From Hydra vulgaris (taxonomy: Eukaryota; Cnidaria; Hydrozoa; Anthoathecata; Hydridae), in the NCBI RefSeq assembly GCF_038396675.1, contig NC_088934.1, positions 40,999,501-41,063,500 of the forward strand: a stretch of DNA of 64,000 nt. The letters are read 5' to 3'. This document shows, piece after piece, positions 49,480 to 62,100 of the stretch. The stretch's first letter is position 1. Every line of letters starts with the position of its first letter. The translations under genes were made by a program, and so were the position numbers. The notes under the pieces are model-generated. The model did no database searches. It was not told where the DNA came from and was given only the letters and a program-made list of their open reading frames with translations.

Positions 49480-50607
49480 TTAACCTTCTTTATGAGATTT
49501 CCGTTGACCTTTTTAAATTCTGCTTGATTTTAACTTTTAACAATAATGTAAACTTAATTTAAAGCAACTTAAATATTTTTTCTTGGATTTTTGTTGTTAA
49601 ATTTATAGAATCTCTAGGCCAGCTGAATAAAAAAAGCAATTGCTTTTACTCAGCGTTTTATTCTTATTTCTAAATTCATAAACTCGCTAACTTTACTTTT
49701 AGTGACAAAACTTAACCAATCCTATGGTAATACAAATTAAAAAAACAAACAAACAGCAAAGCTTTCATTTCATGGCTACAGTCTGTGACATAATTAACAT
49801 TTATAAAGCTTTAGCTTCAAAGCGATTTTGGTAAACGAAAGAAAAAAACAGCAAATAGCAATGAAAATATCAGTTTGATGTTTTTACTTTAATTTGTTGT
49901 TTGATGTTTAACAATTTATATATTAGAAATTTAAATCCAAACTCAAATTTCAATTATAATCTTACTTAATTTAAGAAGTTTAAGAACCATACTTAACAAA
50001 GTTTGATTTTTCTTTTAAAGAATAAAATCCATAGAGGTATACTTTTACAATCTTAACTCAATCACTCTCATTACTTTTACATCTTAACATATAAATATTA
50101 CATACAATATATTTATAACATTGATAACATATAAATATATATTTATAAAGATTGTGCGATAAAATAAAACGTTAAAAAAAAGCGTTAAAAACTTCACGCG
50201 CAGCTTAGTTATAGTTTTTGTAACACAATTTTTTGTTGTGTGGTAAACAGAGACCGAGGAATAACTAGGAATCTCTTTTTTTTTAGTTTGGCTAACAGGG
50301 CTAAAATAGCAAAATGAAGCTTTTGTTTGGTAAAAAATTGATTTTTAATGTAAAAAGTTTTTGAAATTTTGAAGTTCTTTCAGGTTTAGTATTGATTGCA
50401 AAAAAAGTGATATTCTAAATTATGGCAAGGTTTGAGTCCTGCATAGATTTTATCTGTTGTCATATAACCGGACTCTTCCTTTAGCCTATCAGCAATAACT
50501 GTTACATAATTTATAATGTGATCATGACTTACGGTTTCATTTTGAATCGTTTTGATAAGATTATTTTCATTTAAAGTAATAAGTTACTGTCTCCGCTGAT
50601 TCCACAT
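49480..50607. other. AT-rich stretch, no gene seen
   Basis: Nothing coding or structured is recognised. Confidence 0.4.
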
Positions 50608-50770
50608 AGGGGTCGTCCATAAATTACGTCCCACAATTTTTGACACTTTTTGACCCCCTCACCCCTCTCCCCCTCCTCCTTCTTCTCCTCGTCGTAAAGC
50701 ATCCGTAACACTTTATTGACCCCCCCCCCATATTACGCAACAATTTTGAACCCCCCTCTTCTCCTAAAAA
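50608..50770. repeat. C-rich transposon end, second copy
   Basis: GGGGTCGTCCATAAATTACG is followed by GACCCCCTCACCCC and further C runs. It is the same class of end as at 27843. No transposase belongs to it here, so it looks like a solo or MITE fragment. Confidence 0.6.
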
Positions 50771-50976
50771 ATTTTTTTAATTTTTTTACAAAGTCTATTC
50801 TTCCGATATTATAATATATAATAATATGTAATATATGAATAAGTTGGTAAAGTCATATGTTCCTAATTTTTTTCTATTTTTATTGAATTTCTTAAGTATA
50901 TTTTCAATTTTTCTTTGCACTGTAGATTTCCGTTGTTGAATTAGAAAATCTAATTTACCTCTTTAACCATAATCAC

Positions 50977-50978
<2 letters not shown>

Positions 50979-51056
<78 letters not shown>
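50979..51056. repeat. (CT)n microsatellite
   Basis: About 39 CT units. Confidence 0.97.
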
Positions 51057-51059
<3 letters not shown>

Positions 51060-51138
51060 CTACAAGTAAAAAAGCTACTGTATACATCAAAAAAATATTT
51101 TTTACAATTCAGCATAATTAAAACGTACTATACAGTTT

Positions 51139-52406
51139 TTACACTTTCTTAGAAAAAATTAATCTTAGCTGGAGGTTCTCTTTCTTTTTACTGATATCAA
51201 AAATATATTGAGACACTCGATTGCTCGTTCTGCGCATTATCTTACAAATGGGCGGACCATTAATTGTCTGTCCATCTGTAAGATATGAATCTAAAAATTG
51301 AGGCGTGAGTCTCTTTTCTCTTCTAGAAGAATATATTTCAAAACAGCTAGTACTGCTTGGGAACTCCATTTTGCATTATTTAATTTAGGTATTTTCTGAA
51401 ACTTCACTTTAGGAAATACTCCAGATTCTTCAAAAAAGCGGATTACCCGAGTTAAATGAAATTGAAATTTCATTTCATTACGCCATCCTGCTTCAGTATT
51501 CAGTATTCAGCATTCTGTTTTAGTAATCTTCTTTACCATTTTTCCTGAACTGTTCGTAAATCTTTACAAGTTCCGGGATAAACGGATATACGATATTGAG
51601 CAATATGTTGTTTACTCCAAGTTTTTCATCCATTACTACGCGAAGAACTCGGTCAAAAATATGATGTTGACAATCAATGAACTGTGGTTCTTCCAGTTTT
51701 TTTTTCAGTAAAACATCTTTGTAACTGCTACAATCATTTTTATATTCTTCGTCGAGAATAGCTGTTGTAACTTTAACAACTGTATCTGCTTTTCCGTCAG
51801 GTAGATCTAAAGCATGTATCTTAACTTCTATTTGTTCATTCTTCAACACTAACACTTGTTTTTCTTGGTGGCTAATACGTTTACCATCAAAGTGCAATGA
51901 CCAGCATTTTAAATGTAGTGTTTTTATTTCATTTTTAAGTTTGACAGCTTCTTAAATAGTTGATATGAATAAACCAGACTGTGAGAGTGTTTGAATGTCA
52001 ATTCCATTATGAGTTAACTACCAACAAATGTTTGCTGCGTTACTTGTTGATTACTTTAAGGGTATTTTTTTCTTTTGCAGTTTTAATTTTGAAGTAGTTC
52101 TTGTTGGTTCTTTTGGAGTGTTCTCCTGAATCTTCAGATTCGAAATTAGCGTTGTTGCTGAAGCCGTTACTGTTGTTGAAGTAGGCTTCACGAATATTTT
52201 CCGTTTTTAGGATGGATAGTTTTTGAACTAGCAGTCTTTTGAGGGAAACTTGGAAGGTTGCTGAAGGGAAGGTAGTTGAAAGCAAAGAACAGGTCGGATT
52301 GTATACCCGACCTGTTATTTGCTTTCAATCTGAAGATAATACAATCTTTTGTCCTCACTGCAAAGTCTTCCACCATCTTTTTTTTCGATGTCAAAACTTC
52401 ATTCAA
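51139..52406 (-). pseudogene. Decayed transposon protein with CQHH motif
   Basis: The best segment (51520-51897) has MHFDGKRISHQEKQVLVL, EVKIHALDLPDGKADTVV and PQFIDCQHHIFDRVLRVVMD. It continues at 51291-51473 with FHLTRVIRFFEESGVFPKVK and KIPKLNNAKWSSQAVLAVLK, then a shifted tail. HFDGK...CQHHI(F/L)DR...HLTR is a motif order of repeated cnidarian and aphid proteins, probably an RNase H-like transposase; hAT kinship is a guess. An upstream part at 52040-52406 contains TSKKKMVEDFAV in another frame. At least three shifts are present, and residues between CQHH and HLTR appear partly lost. Confidence 0.5.
52276..52328. repeat. Hairpin within the relic
   Basis: TTGAAAGCAAAGAACAGGTC and CCGACCTGTTATTTGCTTTC pair with two mismatches around TTGTATA. 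Confidence 0.8.
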
Positions 52407-52908
52407 TGGATTGTTTTACACATTTATTGTACGTCTTCAGCCCTTGATCCAGCTTTTCTAGTACAACTTGAATTGATAAATGTGGTAGTGTTTCCACTAG
52501 TTTTTGTAGTGGAAGCACTTTTCTTATAGAACATTATAAAATAATAAATTTAAGTTTTAATTGTACTTCAATATTATTCAGCTGTTATCTGGCGAATACA
52601 GACTTATATATAATTATTAGCGTTTCTTAGTCAGGCAGCTTTTATAGTCTTTACTTTGCAAATATTCATAAACTTTTAGAAAATTCTTGAAAGTTTTAAA
52701 AATTTCTAAAAGCATTCAGAACAGTCCAAAAAATTCCAGAAATTTCCATAGCGTTCATAAAAATTCTTCAGAAAGCCTTAATGCTGCTGCCTGCAAATAC
52801 TACTTATATACCATTTTAAAAATTTCTTGTTTTGGGTGAATTTTTTTGATAACTAATCAGAATAAAACCCGTTTTCATTACTTTTGATCAAAAGTTTATT
52901 GATTTATG

Positions 52909-52913
<5 letters not shown>

Positions 52914-52999
<86 letters not shown>
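52914..52999. repeat. (TA)n microsatellite
   Basis: About 42 TA units. Confidence 0.97.
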
Positions 53000-53005
<6 letters not shown>

Positions 53006-53034
53006 TATTGGTGAAGAGTATATGTCATATAAAT

Positions 53035-53475
53035 ATTGTATGGGTAAGTACACCCAAAACTAAAATAAAATCTTTTTATCGGCATCAGAAACACGCAACT
53101 CGCATAATAAATTTAAAAGTTAGTTTTTCGAACAATGAACCGCTTTTTAAAGAAATGTACGCCTTAAATGTTTATCAACTAAATGTATTTAATGTTTGGT
53201 GTTTTATGTACAAATGTAAAGAACTTATGTCCCCGATGTTTTTGTAAACCTTTACAAAATTAAACCCCAAAACAAATATAACCTATGTTATAATAGCATT
53301 TTAGAAAAACTTATTTGCAAAAATATACAAGCTCAATTTTATATATTTTATTTTGGACCTTTCTTCTGGAATGAATTAGTACGGCCTAATCTTGTTTTTT
53401 CATCTGAATTGACCTATTCCTTTTTCAAACAATCTATTAAAAAATTATTTTTTCAACAAAAGATATTCTTGATTT
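53035..53475 (+). pseudogene. 3' end of a non-LTR retrotransposon
   Basis: HQKHATRIINLKVSFSNNEP, LFKEMYALNVYQLNVFNVW and FMYKCKELMSPMF are followed, after a stop, by YFGPFFWNELVRPN in another frame. This is the post-polymerase tail of CR1/L2/Jockey-type elements (the QKHATR block, LFKE, Y-Q-LN, then a W-N-L-P block). It is preceded directly by a TA tract, so it is 5'-truncated or interrupted. It differs from the element at 9110-10835, so at least two lineages are present. Confidence 0.6.
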
Positions 53476-53750
53476 TTTTCGATTTAAAAAAAAAAAATTT
53501 CTGTTACTATACTGCATAATGATTTGTTACGTTTTAGTGTAGGTTTCACTTTTGAAGTATTAAATTTATGATATATTTAATGGTTATATATTTTCGGTAT
53601 GTTTTTATTGTAGCAGAAAATAGAGTTTTGTTAAAGGCCTCGTGATAAGGTCATTGCAATCTTCTTGAAGTCCTGCCCGTACAATATTATAAATGTTATT
53701 GTAAATAATATTATACGGCAAATAAAATAGATTATAATAAAAATAATAAT

Positions 53751-53757
<7 letters not shown>

Positions 53758-53831
<74 letters not shown>
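53758..53831. repeat. (TA)n microsatellite
   Basis: About 37 TA units. Confidence 0.97.
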
Positions 53832-53836
<5 letters not shown>

Positions 53837-55635
53837 TTTCCTCTCCAACCCAAATGTGAAATGTTTTCTCTCCAACCCAAACAATGAGCTAATTTAAATG
53901 ATTTTTTTACTGTTGTATACTAAATTTATATTCATAAACAGGTCTAAATTTTTAACTAATTTAACTTTTCAAATGTTGCACCCTCACACGTTAACGATTG
54001 GTAAAAATAATTAATTAACTTCCTGTAATTGTTATGTCACAGCTCTGGATTAGTAATTTTCTAACTTGTGCTGATTCTGCAATATTAAAACTTTTAAATT
54101 TTAAAATGCATAAACGCGCTCAACATTTGTAGTATACAAGAAAAAAAAACTTGGGATTTCATTTTTACAATACAATGTTTTATAAACATATTTTTTTTAA
54201 ATCCTATTAAAGTAATTAAAATAAATATAAAAATAAAGTTAAAAAGTTATTTCACAGGTCACGACTTTCATACAAAAATAAATGAAAGAGCTTATAGACA
54301 TTGTAGCGATCTAGGGCCTGAAGGATGTAGACTTTACGTTTTGGGGTACAAAACCTTAACCAGTACGTCACGCCACGTCAAAAATTTTTAGCGGCCGTAC
54401 GGCTGCTTATTAAAAACGTCAATAAAACGTACCGTGCAGTAAATTTTTGAAACATTTTTGCATGATATTTTGCATTAGAGAGTATAACAATAGTTGCTTG
54501 CAAACCTTTATTAGTATTTTAATAAAATAGTTACTTTTAATAATATCAGATATTCGAGTGAGAATTTCACAAGTCTTAGAAATCAGAGATAAACAAGCCG
54601 GGTTGTTGAATAAAAATCAGCGATAGGCATGTCGGGTTGTTCAATAGTTTGATAAATAGATTTAATTTTTTTTAAATAAAAATTGGAAACGTCTTTAATT
54701 ATTAAGAAAGAATGTATATAGTTTTTGCTGTATATTTATATGCTAAAGAGAAACTTTATTGTCGATCTTTCAACAGCGCCTATTAAAATGATGAATTTAT
54801 AATTGTACTTACGATTTTCTAAGCCATATGATAAACTTGGTACAGCCAGAAATTCAAACAATTGCGCTGTTGATAAAATACAAACTAAGTTTCAATTAAT
54901 TTTTGAAGTGTTGAGAGTCGTTAGCTTAAATTGTGTTTTTGTAACATAATTTTGACCGGAGGTAATACATTTGGTTTTTCATAATTTTTTGTTGTTAGAC
55001 CCAAGCTTAAAATAAGCTTTTTAATGTCGGAAATTGAGATTAGAATGTTCTAATATAACGATGTTTGTAATTGTTGCCAGTAATTGTGGGAAATTTTTAT
55101 ATGCTAGCTAGTATATATTAAAAGCATTCCTGCAAAGTAATTCTTGTTTATTGGATTTATAATGCATATATTTTGTGTTACTGAAGTATATAATGTAATT
55201 AAAAATTCTGTTTTTTTATTATTTCAATGTCCTTTAAAATGTGTCCTGCAGCACTTATGATGGTGTTGCAGCGCATATGATGACCGTATTTAAAAAAATA
55301 ATAAACGCTGTACTCCGCAATAGAGCACCTCATAAACGTGTTAAACAAAGAAGAATATGCAAAAGTAGTTATTTTTAAATTTTTTTTTGGCGATCTGAAA
55401 AAAAATGTTGATTTTCGCCATGAATTAAATTGTATAATCTAAGTTATATTTCTATGGATAATGAGGCTGTGTTTTTAACTTATTATCGGTCGGGTAATTT
55501 ACTTTCCATTAAAAAGAAAATTTTAATGAAATAATAAAAAAAACATTTCAATTTTCATATATCGTAGGTTAAAAATGTTATGTTTGTCAAAAGTTACCAT
55601 AAAAAACAAAAATATTTTTCATTAATATTTACGCA
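53832..55635. other. AT-rich stretch, no gene recognised
   Basis: An imperfect tandem pair of about 34 bp (AAATCAGAGATAAACAAGCC and AAATCAGCGATAGGCATGTC, each followed by GGGTTGTT) lies at 54580-54648. Nothing coding is supported. Confidence 0.4.
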
Positions 55636-55770
55636 AAAAGTGCTTATATTACCCAAACCACCTTGTAAAATTAGCACTTTAAATTAGTTAGAAAAAAATT
55701 ACATTAATTAAAAAAATACTAACCTGACAATTTTACGCCACTTTATATTAAAACAATACTACATTGTATT
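55636..55770 (+). mobile_element. GTAATATGAGCA element, copy 3 fragment
   Basis: TGCTTATATTACCCAAACCA and CTTGTAAAATTAGCACTTTA match copy 2 at 57308-57430 in the same orientation, with about 10 percent differences. The rest of the element is absent. Confidence 0.75.
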
Positions 55771-57125
55771 ACACAAAAAAAATCTTTCAAAAACTTTTCA
55801 AAAAAAGTTTTTGAAAAGTTTTGAATAAAGATGCCCTATAAAAGCGGATTGAGTTTATCCACAAGTTCTTACAAAGCTGCAGACTTATTAAATTCAAAAA
55901 ATTATTTCAAATATTTCAATAAAATTCACAACACCGCAGAAATCCGATGTAAACATTGACCCGTTTCTTTGCTTTATCTTTCTGTGTAACGTAAAGCACA
56001 TATCATACTATAATAAGAATAAACTTGAAACTGGTATTCCTGTACCAACAAAATTAAAACAGTTCTTTAACTGACTAAAAAGAGTATAGAACGCCGTAAT
56101 ATTTATTTGCACGTATTCAAAATTGTTTTCCTAAAATGATCTATGTGATACGTGCTACCAATTTTGCTTTATTGAAAATGCAACAAAGAACAAATTCAAA
56201 AGCATAAAAAGCATATTGTATCAAAGTACGAAAAAAAAAGGAGAGAAAGAAAAGGATTGAAAGCTGAACTACGACCATAGTTTGTATTAGCATATAAAAT
56301 GGCGTCAGCTTGCTAAAAAGTAATGTGGCAAACAGATCCGATTTAAGTACTTCTTGGCCTGCCGACATTATAGACCTTCTAACTTCAACTGGTCTTCTAG
56401 TTTTTAAATTTAACAGCAGTTTAAAATAAATAAAAAGTTAAAATTGTTACAGTATGGCTTGCAAACGTATTTTTTTTTTTTTGTATTTAATAACGCATCG
56501 CGCGTGATTTATTACACTAAAACACATTGTATGATGAAAATATAGCACTAAACTTATCACTTTTGTGGTAAAGTGATAAGTATAGGTTTTAACACTTTGC
56601 CGGCATTTTTCATTCGCAAATGCAGAGATGATTACAAAATGCAAACAAATCGCTAAAAAACCTTGTGTGGATGCGAGCCCTAAAATATATTTACGTTGGT
56701 AAGACCGTTGTTGAAATTGCAGCAACATCAGCTGTTTTGTCATTCAATGATGGAGGAATTTGGGATTTGAGGTGGAATAGTGTAAAGTAAATATTTTGTG
56801 AACCTTTTTTTTTTTAATTTTAACACATAAAGTACTATATACATTTAATCTTATGAAAATTTTAGTATTTAACTCTTTTTCGTTTTTTACTAATCTTTGA
56901 CCAAATATTGTTAAATTTTTTGCTAAAATCGGCTTTAGTTAGTCCTAATTAGGTACTTAATTATAATTTTTTTAAATACTTTTTTATTTTTTAATATCAT
57001 TTCAAATGTGCATTAACAGTTTAGAAACATAAGATATCAAGAAGATTTTACATTAAATAAATTGATCTATTTTCCTATTTACCCAAAGACGATCCACACC
57101 TTCCCCTATAATCGCCTCTATATGT
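55771..57125. other. Stretch between element copies
   Basis: A TTTCAAAAACTTTT hairpin lies at 55785-55816. At 56660-56770 the + strand reads LKYIYVGKTVVEIAATSAVL then SFNDGG, which resembles part of another repeated invertebrate protein. It is too short and broken to call. Confidence 0.35.
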
Positions 57126-58016
57126 AGGGTAAATTAGGGTATTATGAGCACCTTGAGCGAAAATTGGAATATTTTCAAAAAATTATGTTGGATCCAAAAT
57201 TTTAGTGAATAAATAATTTTGAAGGATCACTACTCATGATCCACTTACATATTGGGCAACCGAAATTTTTTCTAAAAAACACAGAGGTTTTAGAAATATA
57301 GCAAAAGTGCTCATATTACCCAAACCACCTTGTAAAATTAACACTTTAAATTAGCTCAAAAAAATTACATTAACTAAAAAAATACTAATCAGACAGTTTT
57401 ACGCCACTTTATATTGAAACCATACTCTAAATACGCATTACGCAAAAAAAAAAAAAAAAAAAAGAAATTAGTTCGTTATTTAACAATTTTTTAACTCCAA
57501 CCTTTAAACATGGTACAAGACAACTCAAACCAAAAAATTTTACAAAATTTTTGAAGTTAATTTACAAAAAGATATTTAGTATTGTTAAAATAATAAATGT
57601 TCACCATGATTTGTTTTTATTCAAAAGCAATTAAAACTACTGCAATTTTAGACTTTAAAATAGGTAATTTCAATGAAAAACACTGGGTAATTTGGGCATG
57701 CTCATATTACATAAAATTGTTATCTTTAAATAAAGTCAAAGCTAAATGTTTCTATGCATTGTTTTCGAACAAGTATGGAACGGATTTCTAGCTAACATAT
57801 TTTTCTTTATGAAAATTCATTTCATAAAAAATGAAAATTCATTTCAAACTTTAGGCAATATCTTTTTAAAAAATCAAAAACTATTTTTGTAACAAATGTT
57901 AAGCAGGTTAAATTATCTTTCAAATAGTAAAAAAAAAAATATGTAAATCTGACGCAACGTTCATGATATTTTTTAGATTTAGTAAAAATTGTTCAACTAG
58001 CCCCCGGCTCTACCCT
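57126..58016 (-). mobile_element. GTAATATGAGCA element, copy 2
   Basis: The left end is TAGGGTAAATTAGGGTATTA. The right end, inverted, starts GTAGGGTAGAGCCGGGGGCT. The two ends share GTAGGGTA only. Internal blocks match copy 1 in inverse orientation (GGGCATGCTCATATTAC and TCTTTAAATAAAGTCAAAG). The 64-codon frame at 57597-57791 is not a transposase. This is a roughly 890-bp non-autonomous element of unknown family. Confidence 0.68.
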
Positions 58017-59035
58017 ACACGCTATATTAGATGAAAAAACAAAATCATATTGAGAAAAACCAGCGTAAACCAATCCCAACATTTTTCGACCACTGATTAT
58101 AAGATTAAATAAAAAAAAGGAAGTTGTTTGGAAGCATTTGAATAATGAATAAGGAAGCATTTGACAAATCAAACTAAAAAAAGTTGCAAAAACATTGGAA
58201 TTATTGTGCGAATCAAACTAAAAGAGTAAAAAAAGCATTGGAATTATTGCAAAATAGTAAAAATTAAAAAAAAAATGAAACTGCTTTATAGCAAATCAAA
58301 TAAATCAAATTTTTATTAACATTATAACTAAAAAAAAGATATAACTAAAAAAAAAAAACATTATAACTAAAAATTGAAGTTATTATAATCATGCTAATCA
58401 AAACACGTGAGGATTGAATAAAATTGATTTTTTTATATTGCGTTAATAAATTTAATATTAAAAAAATTATAATTCAGAATTTTATGCTGAAACTATATTA
58501 AGTATGGACATGAAATAAACAGTGAAAAAATAAACAGTGAACTATGTCTTATTTTGCCAATTCTATTAGGTTTCATATTAGGTTATTCATCAAAACTTTG
58601 ACCAGTGAAATATTTATTAACCGTTTAAACTTTTATTACTGTGTATAAACTGATATGACATTGAAACGTGGGTTGGTTATGAGACAGGGGGTAAAATTAA
58701 ATGAAATATCGCGAATCTTAAGTTTAATTTTTTTTTCTGCTTTTAAAACGAATTTCTGAAAAAAAATCCTAATGTAAACAAATTTGAATATCTATTAATA
58801 ATATCGAATAACGTTATCGAATAATGTCTGAACTGTTTTAGAAAACTTGAAATAACTTGTTCTAAATGTATGAATAATAAAAACTATTATTATTACCATT
58901 ATTTTTATTATTATTTTTGATGAGATTTTCTGGATTAGTTGTCGAGGGTTACAATTAGCCCATTCTGTATATTAAATATTTAACGGTAATCAAGTTTTGG
59001 CGTCTTAGGGCGTCAGTATCAAACAAATTTTCGTT
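58017..59035. other. Upstream region of RNMT
   Basis: AT-rich, with repeated TTGGAATTATTG/AATCAAACTAAAA motifs at 58180-58300. No gene. Confidence 0.4.
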
Positions 59036-59143
59036 TTGCAATTTAATTCTTATGGCTATGATGGCGCGCCATATTCAAGTTTTTCTATCAGAAACTCGAA
59101 GATTTATCACGTGACATTTATCAGTATCTTGTGCGCGTTAAAC
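59036..59143 (+). promoter_or_regulatory. RNMT 5' region: E-box, palindrome and short uORF
   Basis: A perfect 12-bp palindrome ATGGCGCGCCAT lies at 59061-59072 and a CACGTG E-box (TCACGTGAC) at 59108-59113, within 85 bases of the start codon. GC content rises here relative to the flanks. A 20-codon upstream frame opens at ATG 59052 and stops at 59112-59114, out of frame with the main start. Whether it is transcribed depends on the unknown start site. Confidence 0.5.
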
Positions 59144-62100
59144 ATGGCCGATGTAGAGAATGTCATTGAGAATGTTGAAGAGAATGTTAATACCAAAGAT
59201 ACTGTCGTTTTAGACAAAAAAGACAAAGAATTAGTAGTGGAAGATGAAGTAGTTAAGGAAGATGCTTGTGTTTTGAATGGCAATTCTGGCCAAGAAGAAG
59301 AAGAGAAGGAAGAAGTTCAAGGTAAGAGTATATAATTTTTTAAATCGGGATAAAAAAAAAAGAAAGTTAAAAGTAGTTTAAAAAAATATTTCGTTATTGT
59401 TTCCAAATATGTAAAAGTATTTCCAGTTAAGAAGTTGATACTGTATCTTTTTGGAGAAAGCAGACAAATGACTGCTTTCTAAAGCTAAAAGCCTATCTGG
59501 AAATAATGTGAATTCAAAATGAAACTTGTATATATATTTTTTTTCATGTGCATAACTAGTTCTTAATCAATTTTATTTAAGAATTCTCTATGTTACTTAC
59601 TCATTTTATAGTTCTAAAGTCTGAAACTACTCCAGTCCCAGATGAAAAACCAAGTGAGACACCTACAGTAGAAGAGAGTTCTGAATCAAAGGCTATTGAA
59701 GAACCAAAAGAAAATGGCTTGATCGCAGAAGAAAAGCCAAAAGAAGACAAAGAAGTTTCGAAGGTTTAGGCAAAACACTATAGAAATGGCCAAATAAATG
59801 ATTTAACTGCTCTGCTTCATATCTAAGATTTATAAATTTTATAAGGAATTGAAATAACACAAAAGCCATTTTTGAACATTGCAATTTTATAGACTAAATT
59901 TTTATTTTTTTAAACAAAATTGGAAAAAAAATTTTATAAAAAATATTCAAAATTATAAAAAACTTAGGAAACAAATGATCATTTAATCAATTTTGTGTTA
60001 TTTCTCTATATGTGATTATTGTATTTTTAATTTTTCTATTTTGTATGTGCTATTTGATTTAACAGGGAGATTCTGTGGGAAATGCAGTAGCTAAACATTA
60101 CAATGATATACCTGCTGGTACTAAAGAATCTCGCAAGGAAAGTCGTATTTTTCATCTGCGTAACTTTAATAATTGGGTCAAAACTGTAATTATCACAGAA
60201 TTTTTGGGGAAAATTAAAAGGTTTGATATATTTTTATGTAACAGCGCCATTTAACAGCATTCTATATAAAAGCTTTTCTTAAACTTATATTTGTATAATC
60301 TTTTTCTCTTGCAGTTAAACACTAATCTTTTCATATTGTATTATATATATTATCTTACAATTATAAATCTATAAATTCCCTTAAATAATGTTAAGTGCAA
60401 GAGAAAACCAATATATTTTCAATCAAAGTTTATAATTATAAATAGTAATGATATTTGCTATTATTATAAAATAATACCTGAATTAACTTATGTTCAATTA
60501 ATATTTTCAATTTCATAGTGTTGTGTATTATGCAATATCTTTAGTTTAACTATCTTTATTGGTCATAAGCTCAAAATCTAATTGAAATTACATTTTAAAA
60601 TATTATTTCTAGTTAATATCATAATATATTCCATTTTTTAGTATGCTTATAAGCTTTGGAATTTTATTTTATTGAGATTTTATAATTTTCTATTATTACT
60701 GTTTTTTTGTTTTGTTTTTTATTATTATCTGACCATCTTGAAATATTTTTTTAATAAGCTTACTGTTAAACTTAATGTCAACTTAATGTTTATGATATAT
60801 AGAGGTTTATTAGAGTATAATAGGTGGATCATTTTTAATTTATAGAAGAAAACGTCTCTCTGATGAAATCAATATATTAGATTTAGCATGTGGTAAAGGG
60901 GGTGACTTGTTAAAGTGGCAAAAAGCTAATGTTGATCATGTCATTATGGCAGATATTGCTTCAACATCAATTGATCAGTGTAAAGAAAGATATGCAAAAC
61001 TTGAAAAAGAATCAAGGAGTCGCCATTCTAGAGAGCGATTATTTACAACAGAGTTTTATGCTGCTGATTGCACTAAAGTATTTAGAAATTTGAATTTTTA
61101 TAGAATTTATATGGTTATTTATATTTGATGAATAATTGAGTTTTATTTAATTTATGTAATTTTAATCAAAATTTTATTGTTATTTATAAACTCAGGCTTG
61201 GACAGGAATGCAATTAAGCACTATTGCTGACCATGCAAATGATTTTATTTTTTGACAGCTTGACCATGATTGTTTAAATGATTTTAAACATTTTAGAAAT
61301 GCGCTAAAAAAAAAAGAAATGCTAGCTAAACTTAAACTAGGAAAAAAATTTAAAAAAGTTCCCTTACAGAAAAAATAAATATATATATAAACTAAAATAA
61401 AGCTCAAAAAACTTAAACTCAAAGCAAAAATTTCTTTTAGTTACGTTTTTTATTGCATTTAAAATAAATTACTTTACAAACTTATCTTTTGAAATGTTTT
61501 ATTAAAGTTATGCAAAACGCTTTAACAAATTACTTCTAATGATTGTTTAATGAATGAACAAGTTTTTTTTAAATTATTAAAAAGTGATATATATATATAT
61601 AAATATATATATATATTAACTGTATAAACATTTTTTTCCAAAAAATTGTTTAAAAAAAATACCATTGTCTATTTAAATAGTAATTTTTAATCATTTTATG
61701 CTCTAATTAGTTAGTCAAGTTGAAAAAAAAAAACATTTTAAGCAATTCTCTGTAAAATAAAAAATTAAAAAAAATAAAGCAATTAAATCTATCCATTGCA
61801 ACAGAAGATTTAATTTAACTTATTCATAATTTAAGGAACTTGAAAAATTATCTTTCATAAGATTTTCAGAAAAACATGGAAAAATAATTTCAAACATTTA
61901 AATTTATCATAAAAAATATATGCCTACATAATAAAAAGTTAAATATAACATTTGTTAATTTAAACAAAATGTGTATATTTTTATTTTATTTAAAGCCTTT
62001 GTGTGGAATAACAACTTTAGGAAAGATCAGCAATTGAAAGTTATTCATAACATAACAATTTTTTTATAGCATTTGTTAAAACATCAAAACTGCCATGGTT

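Noticed and set aside
56141-56743. Minus-strand frames of 75 and 98 codons
   Set aside because: No recognisable motif. The overlapping + strand phrase VVEIAATSAVL looks more like an old repeat fragment, but is too short to call.
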